In this document: positions 9,277 to 18,471 of the stretch, piece by piece | Layout of the letters: each line of letters begins with the position of its first letter | Numbering within the stretch: the first letter of the stretch is position 1 | Assembly (NCBI RefSeq): GCF_030268205.1 | Contig: NZ_BSQF01000002.1 | Location: 868,001 to 932,000, forward strand | DNA length: 64,000 bases | Direction: 5' to 3' | DNA from: Allomuricauda sp. NBRC 101325 | GTDB taxonomy: Bacteria; Bacteroidota; Bacteroidia; Flavobacteriales; Flavobacteriaceae | The notes under the pieces: model-generated | The model's input: the letters and a program-made list of their open reading frames with translations, nothing else | Database searches by the model: none | Told to the model about the DNA's origin: nothing | Program-made: the position numbers and the translations under genes

Positions 9277-10442
9277 TGGTAACAATTGAAGAAGCACTTC
9301 TAATCATTCAGGATCAAAAAATCAGTTTAAAAAGTGAATTGAAACCTTTGGAGGAGGCTCTTGGTTTTGCCTTGGCAACCGATACCATTGCTCCTTTTGA
9401 TGTACCCGAGTTTGATAATTCCGCCATGGACGGTTATGCGCTTTGCGGACTGTATCAAGAATACCGATTGGTGGGGGAGGTGGCCGCTGGAGATTCCAAA
9501 GAAATTGAATTGAAAGATGGCGAAGCTGTTCGAATTTTCACAGGAGCAAAGGCGCCTGAGAATGCTACAGCTGTCATGATGCAGGAGAAAACCTCGGTAA
9601 AGGAAAAAGTACTTTTTCTAGATGAAATGCCCAGAGTTGGACAGAATATTCGGAAAAAAGGAGGGCAGTTGAACGAGGGACAAACCGTATTTGAAAAAGG
9701 ACATTTATTGAATCCGCCATCCTTGTCATTAATGGGTAGTTTAGGATTGGAGGCCTTGGAAGTCATATCAAAACCTACAATCAATATCATCACAACGGGA
9801 AATGAACTCGTAAATCCAGGCCAACCTAAAGCTGAGGGACAGATCTACGAATCCAATAGCTACGCAATTTCTGGAGCGTTGCAACAATTCGGTTTTCGAT
9901 ACCATCAAAAAACACAAATAAAAGATGATTTTGAGGCCACAAAAGCGGGAATCAAAAAGGCTTTGGAATCTTGCGATGTACTGATTATCTCTGGTGGAAT
10001 TTCAGTCGGGGATTACGATTTTGTAAAACAATCCCTCGAAGAAAATGGAGTTAACGAATTGTTTTACAAAGTGTTGCAAAAACCTGGAAAACCACTGTAT
10101 TTTGGTCGAAAGGAAAATCAATTTGTATTCGCACTCCCGGGAAACCCAGCATCTTCATTGACCTGTTTTTATGTGTATGTGCTTCCCTTATTGCAAAGAT
10201 TATCGGGATATGAAAAGACTGGTTTAACCACCTATCAATTTCCGATAAAGCACCCATTTAAAAACACATTTGGACGTCCTTCCTTTCTAAAAGCTGCCGT
10301 AATGGATGGAAAAGTTGAGATTTTGGACGGTCAAGGCTCCTCAATGATTCAATCCATGGCAAAAGGTAACGCACTTGCTTTTGTGGATGATGGCGAAATA
10401 TTGAACGAGGGTGATTTGGTGAAGTGCAGATTAATTTCCTAA
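9276..10442 (+). CDS. moeA: Molybdopterin molybdenumtransferase MoeA
   Basis: 388 residues, normal for MoeA. DVPEFDNSAMDGYAL lies near residue 42, RIFTGAKAPENATAVMMQE in domain II, then TTGNELVNPGQ, ISGGISVGDYDFVK and ALPGNPASSLTCFYVYV in the MogA-like domain III, and a C-terminal beta-barrel. It inserts molybdate into adenylated molybdopterin. The ATG overlaps the moaA stop by one base; the permease gene follows after one base. Confidence 0.94.
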   Translation: MVTIEEALLIIQDQKISLKSELKPLEEALGFALATDTIAPFDVPEFDNSAMDGYALCGLYQEYRLVGEVAAGDSKEIELKDGEAVRIFTGAKAPENATAVMMQEKTSVKEKVLFLDEMPRVGQNIRKKGGQLNEGQTVFEKGHLLNPPSLSLMGSLGLEALEVISKPTINIITTGNELVNPGQPKAEGQIYESNSYAISGALQQFGFRYHQKTQIKDDFEATKAGIKKALESCDVLIISGGISVGDYDFVKQSLEENGVNELFYKVLQKPGKPLYFGRKENQFVFALPGNPASSLTCFYVYVLPLLQRLSGYEKTGLTTYQFPIKHPFKNTFGRPSFLKAAVMDGKVEILDGQGSSMIQSMAKGNALAFVDDGEILNEGDLVKCRLIS

Positions 10443-10443
10443 T

Positions 10444-11199
10444 ATGAGCATTGAATATTTACCCATTATTTTCTTTTTGATTGCATTGTTTTATAGTTCG
10501 GTGGGATTTGGTGGCGGTTCCAGTTATTTGGCAATTTTAAGCCTTTTCTTGACCGATTTCTATGAGATTCGCTCCACCGCTTTGGTGTTGAACATATGTG
10601 TGGTCACTATCGGTACCTTGGTCTTCATTAAAAATAAGGTGTTCAACATCAAATTGTTTTGGCCCTTTTTGGCGGCTAGTATCCCGTTGTCCTATTTGGG
10701 TGCTCAAATTCGATTGTCACAGACCTCATTTTTCTTGATTTTGGGAGGAGCTTTGATGTTGGCAGGTTTTTTTATGATTTTGAGATTCACCAAAAAGAAA
10801 TTGGACTCCAAGCAATTCTCCAATCCTAAAAAAATGGCGCTTGGTGGAGGCATTGGTTTGCTTTCAGGTATTTCTGGGATAGGAGGGGGTATATTCCTTT
10901 CGCCTGTCTTAAACCTTTTAAAATGGGCCGATCCTAGGGTAGTGGCTTCATTGGCTTCGGTTTTTATTTGGGTGAACTCTATTGCGGGCCTTGTAGGACT
11001 TCATGCAGCAGGCACCTATAAATTAAATGAAGAATTGATACTTCGGTTGGTAATTGCCGTTGTTGTAGGAGGGAGTATTGGGTCTTACTTGTCCAACAAA
11101 AAATTCAATTTGAAGTTTTTGGGAGTGCTTACCAGTATCTTGGTGTTATATGTGGGTCTTCGGTTGATTCTGATGCACGGATTCGGTATCAGAATTTAA
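10444..11199 (+). CDS. TauE/SafE-family permease at end of Moco operon
   Basis: 251 residues with about eight membrane segments. SSVGFGGGSSYLAIL near residue 20 and GLLSGISGIGGGIFLSPVL near residue 139 are the paired half-signatures of the TauE/SafE (DUF81) family. Members export sulfite, sulfoacetate or related organosulfur anions. It lies one base after moeA and is probably co-transcribed with it, hinting at a sulfur-anion or oxyanion transport role linked to a molybdoenzyme; substrate unknown. The stop codon overlaps that of the convergent Nudix gene. Confidence 0.82.
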   Translation: MSIEYLPIIFFLIALFYSSVGFGGGSSYLAILSLFLTDFYEIRSTALVLNICVVTIGTLVFIKNKVFNIKLFWPFLAASIPLSYLGAQIRLSQTSFFLILGGALMLAGFFMILRFTKKKLDSKQFSNPKKMALGGGIGLLSGISGIGGGIFLSPVLNLLKWADPRVVASLASVFIWVNSIAGLVGLHAAGTYKLNEELILRLVIAVVVGGSIGSYLSNKKFNLKFLGVLTSILVLYVGLRLILMHGFGIRI

Positions 11200-11924
11200 T
11201 GCTCCTTAAACTGATACAGGAACGGAGCCCTGTTTTGTGCCCCGGTAAATTTTTTTCCAAGCCGTTCCAAAACATTGAGTTCCAATATTTTTTTCTGAAA
11301 GTTGTTCATTGCAAAAGAAGTTCCATGAACAGCTTCGTAGAGTTCTTTTACCTCTTTCATGGTAAACGTTTTGGGCAACAGGTTGAATCCAATCAGTTTT
11401 TCATCCAAATTTTGTCGGAGGGCTTTTAATCCATAGGAAACAATTGTATCGTGGTCGTGTGTCAAATTGGGCAAATCATCAATACTGCGCCATTCAATGG
11501 AAGCTCCAAATTCTCCAGGTTTCGGATCAACTTTATTTATATCAACCAAAGCGTAATAGCCAATACAAACAAAACGATTTGCCATCCAGGCAATGGTTTT
11601 TTCATCAAAACGTTTGTCTTTTAATTGGAGCAGTCCCTGTCTAATGTTTTCCTTATACTTGCTTTGCAAGATTCGATTTTCATCCCCAAAAACCCTGAAT
11701 TGTTCCAGATAAATATTGTCCAACCCCGTGGACTTTTTTAAAATTCGTGCAGCCGCCGCATCCACGCTTTCCGTTTTAAGGATATAGCCACCAGGCAGAC
11801 ACCAAAGATTATCGCCATAGGTTAATTTGGAAACCAACACTTTCAATTCCCCATCCTTAAAACCAAAAATCACACAGTCGATGGACAATTGGGCGATATA
11901 ATCATCAATATTGAAAGTACTCAT
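11196..11924 (-). CDS. Nudix-fold transcriptional regulator (NrtR/AraR-like), degenerate Nudix box
   Basis: 242 residues. The N-terminal part is a Nudix domain (IDCVIFGFKDGELKVLV, then WCLPGGYI near residue 45). The expected REUXEEXGU catalytic motif reads ARILKKSTGL, lacking the metal-binding glutamates, so hydrolase activity is doubtful. From about residue 175 a winged helix follows (LLPKTFTMKEVKELYE, then MNNFQKKILEL). This is the layout of NrtR-type repressors and of the Bacteroidota AraR sugar regulators. It is divergent from a propeller/oxidoreductase pair, which is the most likely target. The effector is unknown. Confidence 0.8.
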   Translation of the reverse strand: MSTFNIDDYIAQLSIDCVIFGFKDGELKVLVSKLTYGDNLWCLPGGYILKTESVDAAAARILKKSTGLDNIYLEQFRVFGDENRILQSKYKENIRQGLLQLKDKRFDEKTIAWMANRFVCIGYYALVDINKVDPKPGEFGASIEWRSIDDLPNLTHDHDTIVSYGLKALRQNLDEKLIGFNLLPKTFTMKEVKELYEAVHGTSFAMNNFQKKILELNVLERLGKKFTGAQNRAPFLYQFKEH

Positions 11925-11947
11925 ATAACTGTTTGATTTAGGGTTGC

Positions 11948-11981
11948 CTACACAAAAATAGCTTTATTATCTTTTTTGTAG
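11948..11981. promoter_or_regulatory. Inverted repeat in the divergent Nudix regulator/propeller promoter region
   Basis: CTACACAAAAA (11948-11958) and TTTTTTGTAG (11972-11981) form an imperfect inverted repeat 24 bp upstream of the Nudix regulator gene and 62 bp upstream of the propeller gene. A site for the regulator encoded beside it is plausible but not shown. Confidence 0.35.
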
Positions 11982-12042
11982 AAAATAAAAACTATATTTA
12001 TCGAAATAAGTCGCACAAACTTATAAACTAAACAACATAAAC

Positions 12043-13407
12043 ATGGAAAAACCTATCTGTGTTCAAGGGCCAAAATACGGCTTGAACCAATTTGGTGGTG
12101 CATTAAAGCCACTTTTATTTACAATTTTCACTTTTTGTTTTATGGGTGTTGGACTGGCTCAAAGTGATTCTTTGGCCATTGTTCAACTGCTCGAAAAGGA
12201 ATCTTTGACCTGGCGTATGGGCGATGTTGCAGGACATGCGGAATGCTGGCAAGAACGACCATATAACCGAATATTGGCGGCAACACCAGATGCACGTGTT
12301 ATTGATATTCCGATTTCCACCATGATCAATCCTCCTGCAACTATTATTGGAAATGGTGGTTTGGCCATCAACTCCAACTATAAAATGAAAATAGATGGCA
12401 ACAATGCTTTTGTGAGCCACGATGAGCTATCGATAAACCCACAAGGCAACGAAACAAAATCCATTGAGATGCGAGTTTTGGAAAAGGTGGACAATCAATG
12501 GAAATTAGTGGGGCAGTCAGCTTTACTTTATAAGGAAGATGACAATGAAGCAAAGAAGGACACCACAAGCTATATTCAAACAGTGGATATTACCACGGGA
12601 AGAATTGAAACCATTCTTACCATAGATGAACATTTTGAAGCTCCCAATTGGCATCCTGATAATTACTTGATTGTAAACAGTAAGGGGAAATTGTACAATC
12701 TGGACCTCGACACCAAGAACATGAAATTGATTGACACAGGTTTTGCGGATCAATGCAATAATGATCATGGTATTTCTCCAGACAACAAATGGCTGGCCAT
12801 TAGCCATAACGATGTAAACGACCCATCGCCAAAATCCTATAAATCGGCTATTTATGTATTGCCCATCGAGGGAGGAGAGCCCAGACGGGTTACCAAAGAA
12901 GTAATGTCCTTCTGGCACGGATGGTCACCCGATGGTAAAACTTTGACCTATTGTGCAGAGCGTAATGGGAACTACGATGTCTACTCTATTGGTGTGAACG
13001 GTGGACGTGAAAAAAGACTTACCAAAACTGAGGGATTGGACGATGGGCCCGAGTACTCTCCAGACGGGAAATATATTTATATGAACTCATATCGAACAGG
13101 GCATATGCAAATTTGGCGCATGCGGGCCAATGGATCAAATCCTGAGCAACTTACTTTTGATGAAAACTCCAATTGGTTTGCACATCCGTCTCCAGATGGT
13201 AAATGGATTGCCTATATTGCCTACACATCCGATCAAAAACAAGCACATTTGTTCGGAAAACAAGTCAAATTGCGATTAATGAATTTGGAAACCAGAGAGA
13301 TAACGGATTTGACCCCGGTATTTTTTGGCGGACAGGGAACCATCAACGTGCCATCATGGAGTCCGGATAGCAAAAAAATCGCCTTTGTGAGTTATTCCAT
13401 CAACTAA
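12043..13407 (+). CDS. Secreted SnoaL-like/TolB-type beta-propeller protein
   Basis: 454 residues. A hydrophobic signal segment near residues 25-40 ends in GLAQ. Residues about 42-165 resemble a SnoaL/NTF2-like domain ([16 protein letters not shown], then [15 protein letters not shown]). Residues about 175-454 are PD40/TolB propeller blades, with repeats such as [57 protein letters not shown] and [13 protein letters not shown]. The expected location is the periplasm. The next gene follows after 20 bp on the same strand, so they probably work together. No enzymatic residues are evident; the role may be binding. Confidence 0.72.
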   Translation: MEKPICVQGPKYGLNQFGGALKPLLFTIFTFCFMGVGLAQSDSLAIVQLLEKESLTWRMGDVAGHAECWQERPYNRILAATPDARVIDIPISTMINPPATIIGNGGLAINSNYKMKIDGNNAFVSHDELSINPQGNETKSIEMRVLEKVDNQWKLVGQSALLYKEDDNEAKKDTTSYIQTVDITTGRIETILTIDEHFEAPNWHPDNYLIVNSKGKLYNLDLDTKNMKLIDTGFADQCNNDHGISPDNKWLAISHNDVNDPSPKSYKSAIYVLPIEGGEPRRVTKEVMSFWHGWSPDGKTLTYCAERNGNYDVYSIGVNGGREKRLTKTEGLDDGPEYSPDGKYIYMNSYRTGHMQIWRMRANGSNPEQLTFDENSNWFAHPSPDGKWIAYIAYTSDQKQAHLFGKQVKLRLMNLETREITDLTPVFFGGQGTINVPSWSPDSKKIAFVSYSIN

Positions 13408-13427
13408 AAAAAACTAAACAATACCTA

Positions 13428-14825
13428 ATGAAAAACAACAACAAGAATGCCAGGAGAAAGTTCCTCTACCAAATTGGAGCAACAACTTTAGCCTCGGCAG
13501 CTACACCTTTTGCTTCTTTCGCACAAGAAAAGGCAGAAGAACGCATACTTCGCTATGATAAAATATTTAGTGCCAACGATAAAGTTCGAATTGGAGTTAT
13601 CGGTTATGGAGTGCAAGGGCATTTCGATTTGAGTACCGCTTTAAAAGTACCTGGCGTGGAATTGGCTGGTATATGTGACCTGTATTCGGGTAGGGTGGAA
13701 AGGGCCAAGGAAGAATTTGGCAAAGATCTGTACACCACAAGAAATTATAAAGATCTATTGGATAGGGATGATATTGATGCCGTCCTAATTTGTACTACCG
13801 ATGTTTGGCATGCCCAAATCACTTTGGATGCTTTGGCAAAGGGCAAGCATGTGTACTTGGAAAAACCTATGGTGCATAAAATTGAGGAAGGTTATTCGGT
13901 AATGAAAGCGGCAAAAGCCTCTGGGAAAGTTTGTCAGATAGGAAGCCAGAGAGTAAGCAGTGTGGGTTATGCAAAAGCCAAGGAGTTATTGGCTGCCGGT
14001 GAAATTGGGAACCTTAATATGGTCAATGCCATGTGGGACCGTCAAAGTTCGATTGGGGCGTGGGAATACACCATTCCAAATGATGCGAGTGCGGAGACCA
14101 CCGATTGGGAAACTTTTATCGAAGTGACCGATAAAATGCCGTTTGATGCCAAAAAATTCTTCTGGTGGAGAGCTTTTAAAGAGTTGGGTACAGGTGTGGC
14201 AGGTGACCTCTATATCCACTTATTGAGCGGCACCCATTTTATGACCAATTCCATTGGGCCAGAGAGCATATACAGTACAGGTCAGTTCAGCTATTGGAAG
14301 GATGGACGTAATATGCCCGATGTAATGTCTGGGGTAATGCAATATCCTGATAGTGATGAACATACAGCGTTTCAGTTGAATGTACGCGTGAATTTTATCA
14401 GTGGAACAGGAGGGAAGGAAGTGATAGAATTAATAGGTTCGGAAGGTGTGATTCAAGTAAATGGAAACGATATTACCGTTAAGAAAAATATCATGCCCGA
14501 AGCTCCGGGATTTGGCGGCTATGATTCGGTGTTCACGTTCCCGGAAAATATGCAAGAGCAGATGACCAAGGAATATAATGCCAAGTGGACCAAAGAGCAG
14601 ACCCAGCGCAAGGCCATTGGTGATGTTATTTACAAGGCACCACAAGGCTATAGCGACCATTTGGACCATTTTACCAATTTCTTTGATGCTATTCGAACAG
14701 GAAAAGAGGTGGTGGAAGATGCGGAATTTGGTTTTAGGGCAGCCGCTCCTGCATTGTCCTGTAATGACAGTTATTTCAGTAAAAAGATTATTCAGTGGGA
14801 CCCAAAGGCCATGAAGTTGGTATAA
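13428..14825 (+). CDS. Tat-exported Gfo/Idh/MocA-family oxidoreductase
   Basis: 465 residues. The N-terminus has the twin-arginine signal ARRKFLYQIGATTLASAATP. The mature protein has the Rossmann motif VRIGVIGYGVQGHFDLS near residue 53 and the EKPM motif (HVYLEKPMVHKI, Lys near residue 147) of Gfo/Idh/MocA dehydrogenases. Tat export fits folding with bound NAD(P) in the cytoplasm, as in glycoside-processing members. The substrate is probably a sugar or polyol. It lies 20 bp after the propeller gene and opposite a Nudix-type, possibly sugar-responsive, regulator. Confidence 0.88.
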   Translation: MKNNNKNARRKFLYQIGATTLASAATPFASFAQEKAEERILRYDKIFSANDKVRIGVIGYGVQGHFDLSTALKVPGVELAGICDLYSGRVERAKEEFGKDLYTTRNYKDLLDRDDIDAVLICTTDVWHAQITLDALAKGKHVYLEKPMVHKIEEGYSVMKAAKASGKVCQIGSQRVSSVGYAKAKELLAAGEIGNLNMVNAMWDRQSSIGAWEYTIPNDASAETTDWETFIEVTDKMPFDAKKFFWWRAFKELGTGVAGDLYIHLLSGTHFMTNSIGPESIYSTGQFSYWKDGRNMPDVMSGVMQYPDSDEHTAFQLNVRVNFISGTGGKEVIELIGSEGVIQVNGNDITVKKNIMPEAPGFGGYDSVFTFPENMQEQMTKEYNAKWTKEQTQRKAIGDVIYKAPQGYSDHLDHFTNFFDAIRTGKEVVEDAEFGFRAAAPALSCNDSYFSKKIIQWDPKAMKLV

Positions 14826-14849
14826 AATTCAATACTAAATCTAAATAAA

Positions 14850-14886
14850 AGGGTTGGTGTAATTCAATTTGAATTATATCAGCCCT
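14850..14886. terminator. Bidirectional terminator-like hairpin
   Basis: An imperfect palindrome runs from AGGGTTGGTGTAATTC through a short AATTT loop to GAATTATATCAGCCCT, between two convergent genes. It includes the last codons and stop of the ModE-like gene on the minus strand. Confidence 0.5.
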
Positions 14887-15221
14887 AAAATTTTTTCCTG
14901 TTTTGATGCAATGGCTTGCTCAAGTTCTTTTGTCAATTCAGAATAAGCTTGCAAAAGTTGTTGGGCCTCCGGGGTCAATTCGGCACCACCACCTGAAACA
15001 CCCCCTTTATGAAGTATGACAAAGGGAGTTTTACCCCTTGCATTCAAATCGTCGACCATAGCCCACGCTTTACGGTAGCTCATGCCCATTTCTTTGGCCG
15101 CTTTGGAGAGCGAACCGTGTTCATTGATCATTTGTAAAAGCTGTACTCGTCCAGGACCAAAGAACTTTTTACCATCGATATCAATCCAGCATCGCATTTT
15201 CAATTCTTTCTTACTATCCAT
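14874..15221 (-). CDS. ModE N-terminal-domain-type winged-helix regulator
   Basis: A 115-residue protein consisting only of the DNA-binding part of ModE: FFGPGRVQLLQMINEHGSLS, KAAKEMGMSYRKAWAMVDDL and GGVSGGGAELTPEAQQLL. The C-terminal molybdate-binding (TOBE/molbindin) domains are absent, so it cannot sense molybdate the way E. coli ModE does. Such short LysR-like N-terminal proteins are common near molybdenum genes. It sits about 3.7 kb from the Moco operon and overlaps the glycosyltransferase gene by 8 bp. Regulation of molybdenum genes is inferred. Confidence 0.82.
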   Translation of the reverse strand: MDSKKELKMRCWIDIDGKKFFGPGRVQLLQMINEHGSLSKAAKEMGMSYRKAWAMVDDLNARGKTPFVILHKGGVSGGGAELTPEAQQLLQAYSELTKELEQAIASKQEKILGLI

Positions 15222-16491
15222 ATATGTGTTTTTGGTTTGATAAATCTACAATTGCGTTATAAATCTCATCCCTATAGGATTCCTGCATCATTTTTTCACC
15301 CATTTCCTCTGCCTTTTTTTTGTAAGATGGATTGGTATAAAGATCCAGAATCTTTGGTTCCAGTTTTGAGACCGAAATACGGCCCACATCAATGCCTAAT
15401 GGACCAACACCTTTTTGGTGTATGATCTTGTTCCAAACATATTGATCTATTATATGGGGAATTATAAGAGAGGCACAACCATATTTAATGGCGGTATGCG
15501 TGGTGCCCGAACCCCCATGATGAATCATGGCGTATAGTTTAGGGCAAATCCAATCGTACGGGATATTGTTCACAAAATAAAATAAGCCGCCGTTATAATT
15601 TTTAGGTTTTATGAGCCCTCCAGCTGCAGTATTGATGATGGCGGGAATATTGTTCCGTTCCAAAATATCCAGAATGATCTTCGTTTTTTCTGGTGGATCG
15701 GTATTGATCATACTGCCAAAAGTCACTAAAATAACTTTGGGATGGGTTTGCAAGAAAGCTGCCAGCTCCTCTGAAGGTTTCCAATTTGTTGTTTTCTTTC
15801 GCTCATGGTAGCCCAATACTTGAATGTTATTCGGCCAATAATCGGGTCGTTCAAAAAGGGTAGGGGAAATGGTATAGATGGACTTGTTTTCGAACAAGGA
15901 CTTTTTAATCTCCTTGGTGGTTAATGCATTTGGCGTGGATAGCCATTTTAACGAACCTGAGATGGTTTTTATCAAGCCAAAATTGGCCAATCGGTACGAA
16001 AGCTTGTTGATAAATGAACCGTAATTGCCATTAAAGGCCACATGGGAGTGGTTTTTTACATAATGAAGAAAGGGCACAGGGCTTACCCATATTCTTTCCT
16101 CCCGATGTTTCAATCCCCAGATAATCGGATACATCACTTTGGCATTGTGTACAATTCTATCCGGCATTTCTTTTTCGATCACTGCCTCTTGCAACAAGAT
16201 CATTTCTTTGTTCACTTTTTGTTGCATGGAAACCAGTTGCAAATAGGCCTTCATTTTTTTCCAACCCATTTTTCCACCTCCCATGGCAATGGTGCCTGCA
16301 GTACCATTCAACATTTCGATAAAGGAAGTGCCCAAAGATGCAAACCCAAACCCAGAATCTTCTGCCAGACTTCGAAATTGTTCCGGGAACAAGCAAATGA
16401 CCTCATGGCCCTTTTCCTTCAAAATCTCACCTATGGCCAATAAGGGTTCCATGTCGCCCCTGGTGCCTATGGATGTAACAATGATTTTCAT
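15214..16491 (-). CDS. UGT/MGT-type glycosyltransferase (GT1 family)
   Basis: 425 residues in a GT-B fold. The N-terminus is MKIIVTSIGTRGDMEPLLAI, as in sterol and macrolide glucosyltransferases. The C-terminal donor-binding signature MIHHGGSGTTHTAIKYGC lies near residue 336, followed by PHIIDQYVWN. It transfers a sugar from a nucleotide donor to a small lipophilic acceptor, possibly a carotenoid or sterol-like lipid; the acceptor is not evident. It overlaps the ModE-like gene at its 3' end, though no functional link is obvious. Confidence 0.85.
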   Translation of the reverse strand: MKIIVTSIGTRGDMEPLLAIGEILKEKGHEVICLFPEQFRSLAEDSGFGFASLGTSFIEMLNGTAGTIAMGGGKMGWKKMKAYLQLVSMQQKVNKEMILLQEAVIEKEMPDRIVHNAKVMYPIIWGLKHREERIWVSPVPFLHYVKNHSHVAFNGNYGSFINKLSYRLANFGLIKTISGSLKWLSTPNALTTKEIKKSLFENKSIYTISPTLFERPDYWPNNIQVLGYHERKKTTNWKPSEELAAFLQTHPKVILVTFGSMINTDPPEKTKIILDILERNNIPAIINTAAGGLIKPKNYNGGLFYFVNNIPYDWICPKLYAMIHHGGSGTTHTAIKYGCASLIIPHIIDQYVWNKIIHQKGVGPLGIDVGRISVSKLEPKILDLYTNPSYKKKAEEMGEKMMQESYRDEIYNAIVDLSNQKHIYG

Positions 16492-16527
16492 GTTAATGGT
16501 TTAAAATTAGGTCAATAAGAGTATCGT

Positions 16528-16743
16528 TTAGTCCAATTTTACCATTTCCTTGATTTTTACGGCCTTCTCAAAATGATCCAACTTATGTTCCATGATCCAC
16601 CATGTGGCCACCTCCATTAGAAGTTCTGGATGTTCATTTTTGTTTTTAAAAAATGCATAAAATGATAGCCCAACATTTTCGTCTTTTGATAAAATTTTAG
16701 AGTCACAAACCTCAATTATATTCTTTCGAATCGCTGTATTCAT
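16528..16743 (-). CDS. DUF6500 family small protein
   Basis: A 71-residue acidic/basic helical protein. VGLSFYAFFKNKNEHPELLM and ATWWIMEHKLDHFEKAVKI match what I recall of the DUF6500 family, found as short conserved proteins in many bacteria. No signal peptide, membrane segment or catalytic motif is visible. It lies on the minus strand between the glycosyltransferase and DUF3500 genes, with gaps of 36 and 20 bp. Function unknown. Confidence 0.7.
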   Translation of the reverse strand: MNTAIRKNIIEVCDSKILSKDENVGLSFYAFFKNKNEHPELLMEVATWWIMEHKLDHFEKAVKIKEMVKLD

Positions 16744-16763
16744 TGTTTATTTGAACTTTGGCC

Positions 16764-17981
16764 TCAATCTTTGTGATGATGCTTTTCTTTATGTTGTCTC
16801 AATAGATCTTTGCCATAATCATTGCCGTTTGGTGTTCGCACAACGGTATGGATGTGGTTTCTTGTTGGCTTCCCATCATCGGCATTTGGAATACTGGCGA
16901 CTCTTTGGTGATCAAATTCAATCAAAACAACTGGACTATGGATTCTATAGTAAAAAATAGCATTTTCCGATGTTTCTCCAACCCAAGAAAACCAAGTGTG
17001 ATCCATATGCTCCATTACTTCTTCCATTTTAACCTGATCATGTCCCTCGCGAATATTACTTATGTACAAATAAATTAAGTCCAATAGTTTTTTCCGCTGT
17101 TCGTTTGAAAATTTTGAGACCGGAATTCCTTCATATTGGAGCGTCAAATTATCTTTGTTGGCTTCAGCAACATTATTATTTCCAGTTTTGGACGTTGTAA
17201 TGGTGGCTTCCATTTGGTATTCTGGTTTTAATGATTGCATGAGGGCTAATCCCAAGTTCTGTTCATCTTGAAAAAGGGTATTTCCTTTATATTTTCCAGA
17301 AGTTGTAATTATTGGTTCGCCACCCATAAATACAGGCGACATTACAACTTGGTCTCCCAAAATAAAGTAGTTGATGACCAAATGATGACCATCCAATTGC
17401 CATCCCCAAGGTTCTGTGCTTGAAGGTTCTCCCATGATGGTCAGGAAATACAGTTCCTCATCAAAAGCCAATGCCCCATTATTGATTTCCCTAAGTGTCT
17501 GGTCGGTTTTCATGATGTCTTTGCTCAACTGCAGCCCTTTCGCACTTAACGATTGCTGTAATAACTGAAAAGCATCTTTTTTCTGATTTTCATTCAATTC
17601 TTTTAAGCTAACGCCCTGCCGGTCATATATTCCGTTGTCTACATTAGACCACTTCCTCCATTCCTTATCATCTATATTAAAGGTTGTTCGTTTTATTTGT
17701 GAGGATGACAGGTTATTTAAAAATACTTGGGCAGCTTGTAGAATGGGCAAGGTAGAAACCCCGGTTGAACGAATTGGGAACAAATTGGTTGAATCATTTT
17801 CCCTTGAAAAAATGCCAATATAGGGCTCTTTTAAAGCATCAGCCTCCATTTTGGCAAAACGATCTTTCACAGGATTTATCTCTTCAAGATTTTCAGTTGT
17901 TTTGGTATTTCTGTCTATGACCTTTTTAGGCTTGCAACCCATTAGGGCCCCTAAAATGAGTATTAGGAGAAAGTTTTTCAT
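16764..17981 (-). CDS. DUF3500 lipoprotein
   Basis: 405 residues from the chosen start (a further in-frame start lies 30 bp upstream, but only the inner ATG gives a clean lipoprotein signal, MKNFLLILILGALMGCKPKK, with lipobox MGC). The mature part is a DUF3500 domain: FNIDDKEWRKWSNV, GEPSSTEPWGWQLDGHH and the C-terminal YRIHSPVVLIEFDHQ, then NHIHTVVRTPNGNDYGKDLL and a His-rich tail. His, Asp and Arg clusters suggest a metal-dependent or hydrolytic role, but no activity is established. Expected in the envelope. Confidence 0.78.
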   Translation of the reverse strand: MKNFLLILILGALMGCKPKKVIDRNTKTTENLEEINPVKDRFAKMEADALKEPYIGIFSRENDSTNLFPIRSTGVSTLPILQAAQVFLNNLSSSQIKRTTFNIDDKEWRKWSNVDNGIYDRQGVSLKELNENQKKDAFQLLQQSLSAKGLQLSKDIMKTDQTLREINNGALAFDEELYFLTIMGEPSSTEPWGWQLDGHHLVINYFILGDQVVMSPVFMGGEPIITTSGKYKGNTLFQDEQNLGLALMQSLKPEYQMEATITTSKTGNNNVAEANKDNLTLQYEGIPVSKFSNEQRKKLLDLIYLYISNIREGHDQVKMEEVMEHMDHTWFSWVGETSENAIFYYRIHSPVVLIEFDHQRVASIPNADDGKPTRNHIHTVVRTPNGNDYGKDLLRQHKEKHHHKD

Positions 17982-18011
17982 AATTTGAAGAATTAGCTTG
18001 CCGTCAATCAA

Positions 18012-18471
18012 TTAAATATATGTATAAAATCAACTGAATAGTAACTTGTTGGAATATAATCGGAGCATCTGTTTATCTGCCACTTAAACTATCAGAAGGC
18101 CCGATGCTACAAATGGAGTTAAATATTCGAGATATCTACTTTCAACAACTTAAAACTTCAGCCTAAAGCAATACCTCATAACTTATTTAAAAATGATACT
18201 CAGGTTTATGACTGATCAACATGTTGCAGCCACATGTTTAACCAAGATTCCTGAGTTTTCAATTTTTTTTAATTCCAATGACAGATTTTTAACGAACCAA
18301 TTAAAAAATATATTAATTTCACTATCATATTTTGAGTCAACAACCTGAATTCCAAACATGTGGAAGGAGGTTTGGAACTTAACGTAACTGCCATTTATGT
18401 TGTGGTTTTTGTTCGTTATATCGGTAGACTTACCGATTGGAGATTAAGCATCCTCATTTAATTTTTATCGA
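18012..18471. other. Intergenic region, AT-rich, with one perfect hairpin
   Basis: About 460 bp between divergent genes, without a convincing reading frame. A perfect 7-bp inverted repeat, ATCGGTA-gact-TACCGAT, lies at 18420-18437, 34 bp before the downstream gene. It could be an operator or 5' UTR hairpin. Nothing else is recognisable. Confidence 0.4.
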
